Below, in pieces: positions 61,956 to 64,000 of a DNA stretch of 64,000 nucleotides. Numbering within the stretch: the first letter of the stretch is position 1; each line of letters starts with the position of its first letter. Origin of the DNA: Eulemur rufifrons (Eukaryota > Chordata > Mammalia > Primates > Lemuridae); assembly GCF_041146395.1 (NCBI RefSeq), contig NC_091006.1, positions 3,478,001 to 3,542,000 on the forward strand. The letters run 5' to 3'. The translations under genes were made by a program, and so were the position numbers. The notes below the pieces were generated by a model that worked only from the letters and a program-made list of their open reading frames with translations, had not been told where the DNA came from and searched no databases.

Positions 61956-63029
61956 AGCCGCGTTGTGAGGTGTGTGGGTGCCTGTCCTGGCAGGTCACTC
62001 CACGGGGCTGGCCCCTGGTGCCCCCCGGCCCCCGTCACGGCCCTCAGAGTCGGCCCCGGGGCTGTGCCTGCACCGTGGCTTACGGCAGGTCCTCGCCGGG
62101 CCAACCGGGCGGCATCCTGACCTGCTTCCCTCCGTGGACACAGGCCCCACCCCTCACCCCCATGTTTGTACTTATTTGCACCTATCCATGGGAATTTGGG
62201 AGGGAAGGGAGTAAACGAAAGGTGCTTGTTGCCATTCCTAACACAGAAGCCCCTTTGCTCTCTGCGGCTGCTTCTTCAAGCATGAAGGTTCTCTACCCAC
62301 TTACCCGACGTAACCGCCTGCCTTAGCTCCCGCCTCCCACTTGCTCACGGTGAACATCGTCCATGCGTACACGAGTTCATGGCAGGAAGGGATGTTTCCA
62401 GCCCCCCTGAGCCCTGCATGGGCACACAGAGCTTCGGGGTGCTCTCAGCCTGGCCTGTGCATTGGGGTACCTGGGTCAGGGGCTTGGATGCTGGGGGAGG
62501 AAGGCTTCCTGTACCCTCTCTCGTCTGCAAGCACCGGGACTTTTCTTCCGCTGGCTGGATGCTAGCGCGTGGCCAGCAGCAGGTGTCCGCTGAGCACTCC
62601 AACCCGTGCAGCACTGGACTGGGTGCGCTACTTAGGTTCTCTCCTTAAATTCTCACAACAAACCCTGGAGAGTGGCCAATGAGGAGGGACTGAGCCTGTC
62701 CCGTGTGTAGTCAGCTAGCTGGTCAGCAGCCCAGTGGCATGTTCACCCCAGTCCTGTGTTCCCAGCCCTCTCATGGAGGTCACCTCCTTGGCGAGCACCT
62801 CCGTGAACAAAGCTCAGTCTCCCCCCAGGAGCCCCTCTGCCTTTCCCTAAGGGAGGGTCCGTGGAGGCCTTTGCACAAGGGGTGGTCTGGCCGTCCACCG
62901 CTGGGCCATCAGGAAAGAGGTGACGCCCACTGGCCACCCCCTTTGCCCTGCAGCTGGCACAGCCCCTGCTCCAGCTGCATGCGGGAGCCCTGGTCCTTGG
63001 CACGCCTGTGTGTGGGCAAAGTGGACAGG
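61956..63029. other. GC-rich unique DNA
   Basis: Long overlapping open frames (for example minus strand 62743-63486) have no domain. No exon is supported. Confidence 0.4.
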
Positions 63030-63335
63030 CAGAGGAGCTGCCTCTCCCAAGTCTGTCCCTCACCAGCAGCCAAAGTTGTCTTTTTAAAAGGGCAGTTGCA
63101 ATCGTCACTCTCCTGGTACATCCTTCTGGCCAGGCCTGTGCCTGGAGTGCCCTCCCCCGTCCCTCCCCCTTCCCTCCGCTGCCCCCACCAGGTCTCATCC
63201 TGCTCACTAGCGCAGGGGCCTCTGTCGCACAGGACTGCCGTTGCATCCCTGGGAACTCCGCGAGGGAGGGTCTGGGATCCCAGCACTGCACACCAGCTGG
63301 CACATAGTAGGTGCTCAGCGAGGGCTTGTGGAACT
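63030..63335 (+). repeat. L2 LINE 3' end
   Basis: 'ctgtgcctggagtgccctccc', 'caccaggtctcatcctgctcac' and 'ctggcacatagtaggtgctcag' follow the sense L2 3' end, the last part almost perfectly. Confidence 0.65.
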
Positions 63336-63479
63336 GGGGGACCAGGTGCAGCTGGAGGGCGGGGAGGGAGGGAGGACGTGGCGAAGCAGGCGGGGCAGAG
63401 GAGGAGATGACAGGGGAGGGCTGCTCTGGAGCCAAGCTGCGGGCGCTGCCTGTTCCGAACACCGCACTGTTCCCAGCCG

Positions 63480-63720
63480 GTGCCAACTCTGAATGCCTGT
63501 TTAAGTCACTCCACGAAGCTCAGCTTCTCAATCTGTTTTTTATTTGCAAGGGCCAGATCCATATTCCTTTTTTAAAAGTCAAGCTTCTGAGAAAGTCATT
63601 TATATTCACAGTGATTCTCCTTTCAAAAACTTCTTTGAATGGGGTGTTTGGAGTCATGGATCTTAGGAACTTCTGCCAGGAGAGCTGAGGGTCGTGCGGA
63701 GACTTCTTGATGGCATCTGT
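63480..63720. promoter_or_regulatory. Candidate conserved non-coding element
   Basis: The repeat-free AT-rich block contains CTGTTTTTTATTTGCAAGGG, GAGAAAGTCATTTATATTCAC and CAAAAACTTCTTTGAATGG, followed by GGAGTCATGG. Flanks are GC-rich. Confidence 0.35.
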
Positions 63721-63854
63721 GTTGTAGACAAAGACCTGGGGACTCCTGGGGTGGGGATATCTTCAAGTAGATGGGACGTGTGGCCGGAGCCTGCAGTCCA
63801 GCCACTGAAAGTTTGCTTTACTAAGTGGTCTGTGGACAAGGGATCCCCTCCCCG

Positions 63855-64000
63855 GGAAGGAGAGCTGGTTATGCTAAATTCAGCGGCTGCTCCAGGTGTT
63901 TATGTGCATTGAGATTAGATGTTGCAACACCCACACTTTGGAATATTCTGGACAGTTAAAGAGCACACGTTAGGTCTTTATGTATTGCCTGGGAAAGTTA
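63855..64000. promoter_or_regulatory. Candidate conserved non-coding element, cut by window end
   Basis: The block contains GGTTATGCTAAATTCAGC, GTTTATGTGCATTGAGATTAG and GGAATATTCTGG, followed by CTTTATGTATTGCC. It is AT-rich, repeat-free and runs off the right edge. Confidence 0.3.

Noticed and set aside
62743..63486. Open frames of about 235-247 residues on both strands
   Set aside because: They overlap an L2 3' end and each other, with no domain or splice context.

Overview
This is 64 kb of primate nuclear DNA, most likely from a strepsirrhine (lemur/loris group). The evidence is seven Alu-type SINEs whose middle region carries a TA-rich insertion between the two arms (a 'tatatatttttagttgtccatataatttctt'-like stretch, described here in pieces). 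As I know the families, human AluJ/S/Y lack this and lemuriform/lorisiform Alus have it. Older mammalian repeats (MIR, L2, L1M, MaLR LTRs, Tigger1, MER5-like) fill the AT-rich parts. I see no bacterial or viral gene organisation, no CRISPR array, no tRNA or rRNA, and no open reading frame that I can recognise as a protein-coding exon. The many short open frames are what GC-rich non-coding DNA and simple repeats produce by chance.

Layout. 1-9.2 kb: GC-rich unique DNA with two AT-rich islands that look like conserved non-coding elements (745-925 and 2540-2945), a TG-rich microsatellite (4.1-4.45 kb) and MIR remnants. 9.2-12.5 kb: two Alus in opposite orientation, then an old L1 split by an MLT1A-type LTR. 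12.5-17.2 kb: GC-rich unique DNA. 17.2-24.2 kb: L1M pieces, an internally deleted Tigger1 DNA transposon holding two nested Alus (one trimeric), another Alu, MIRs and a MER5-like piece. 24.2-28.2 kb: GC-rich DNA with a strong conserved-element candidate at 26.4-26.9 kb. 28.2-33.6 kb: L1M remnants in both orientations and a MaLR LTR. 33.6-40.2 kb: mostly unique DNA with further element candidates.

The one clear gene landmark is a CpG island at about 40.18-41.96 kb. It has GC boxes and a strong plus-strand splice donor (exon ends at 40974). The presumed first exon has no ATG, so it is probably an untranslated exon of a gene whose coding part lies downstream, beyond or late in this window. I cannot name the gene. 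42-54 kb carries a dense series of AT-rich, homeodomain-motif-rich islands in otherwise GC-rich DNA, plus a 39-bp minisatellite (46.97-47.33 kb) and a 467-bp C-rich simple repeat (50.36-50.82 kb). 54.3-61.7 kb is nearly all antisense L1M with MIR and two Alus. 61.8-64 kb returns to GC-rich unique DNA with an L2 and two more element candidates.

Interpretation. A CpG-island promoter with an untranslated first exon, flanked on both sides by many AT-rich, motif-dense, repeat-free islands, is the typical look of a developmental-regulator locus with distal enhancers. This is inference from composition and repeat exclusion. Conservation cannot be measured from one sequence.
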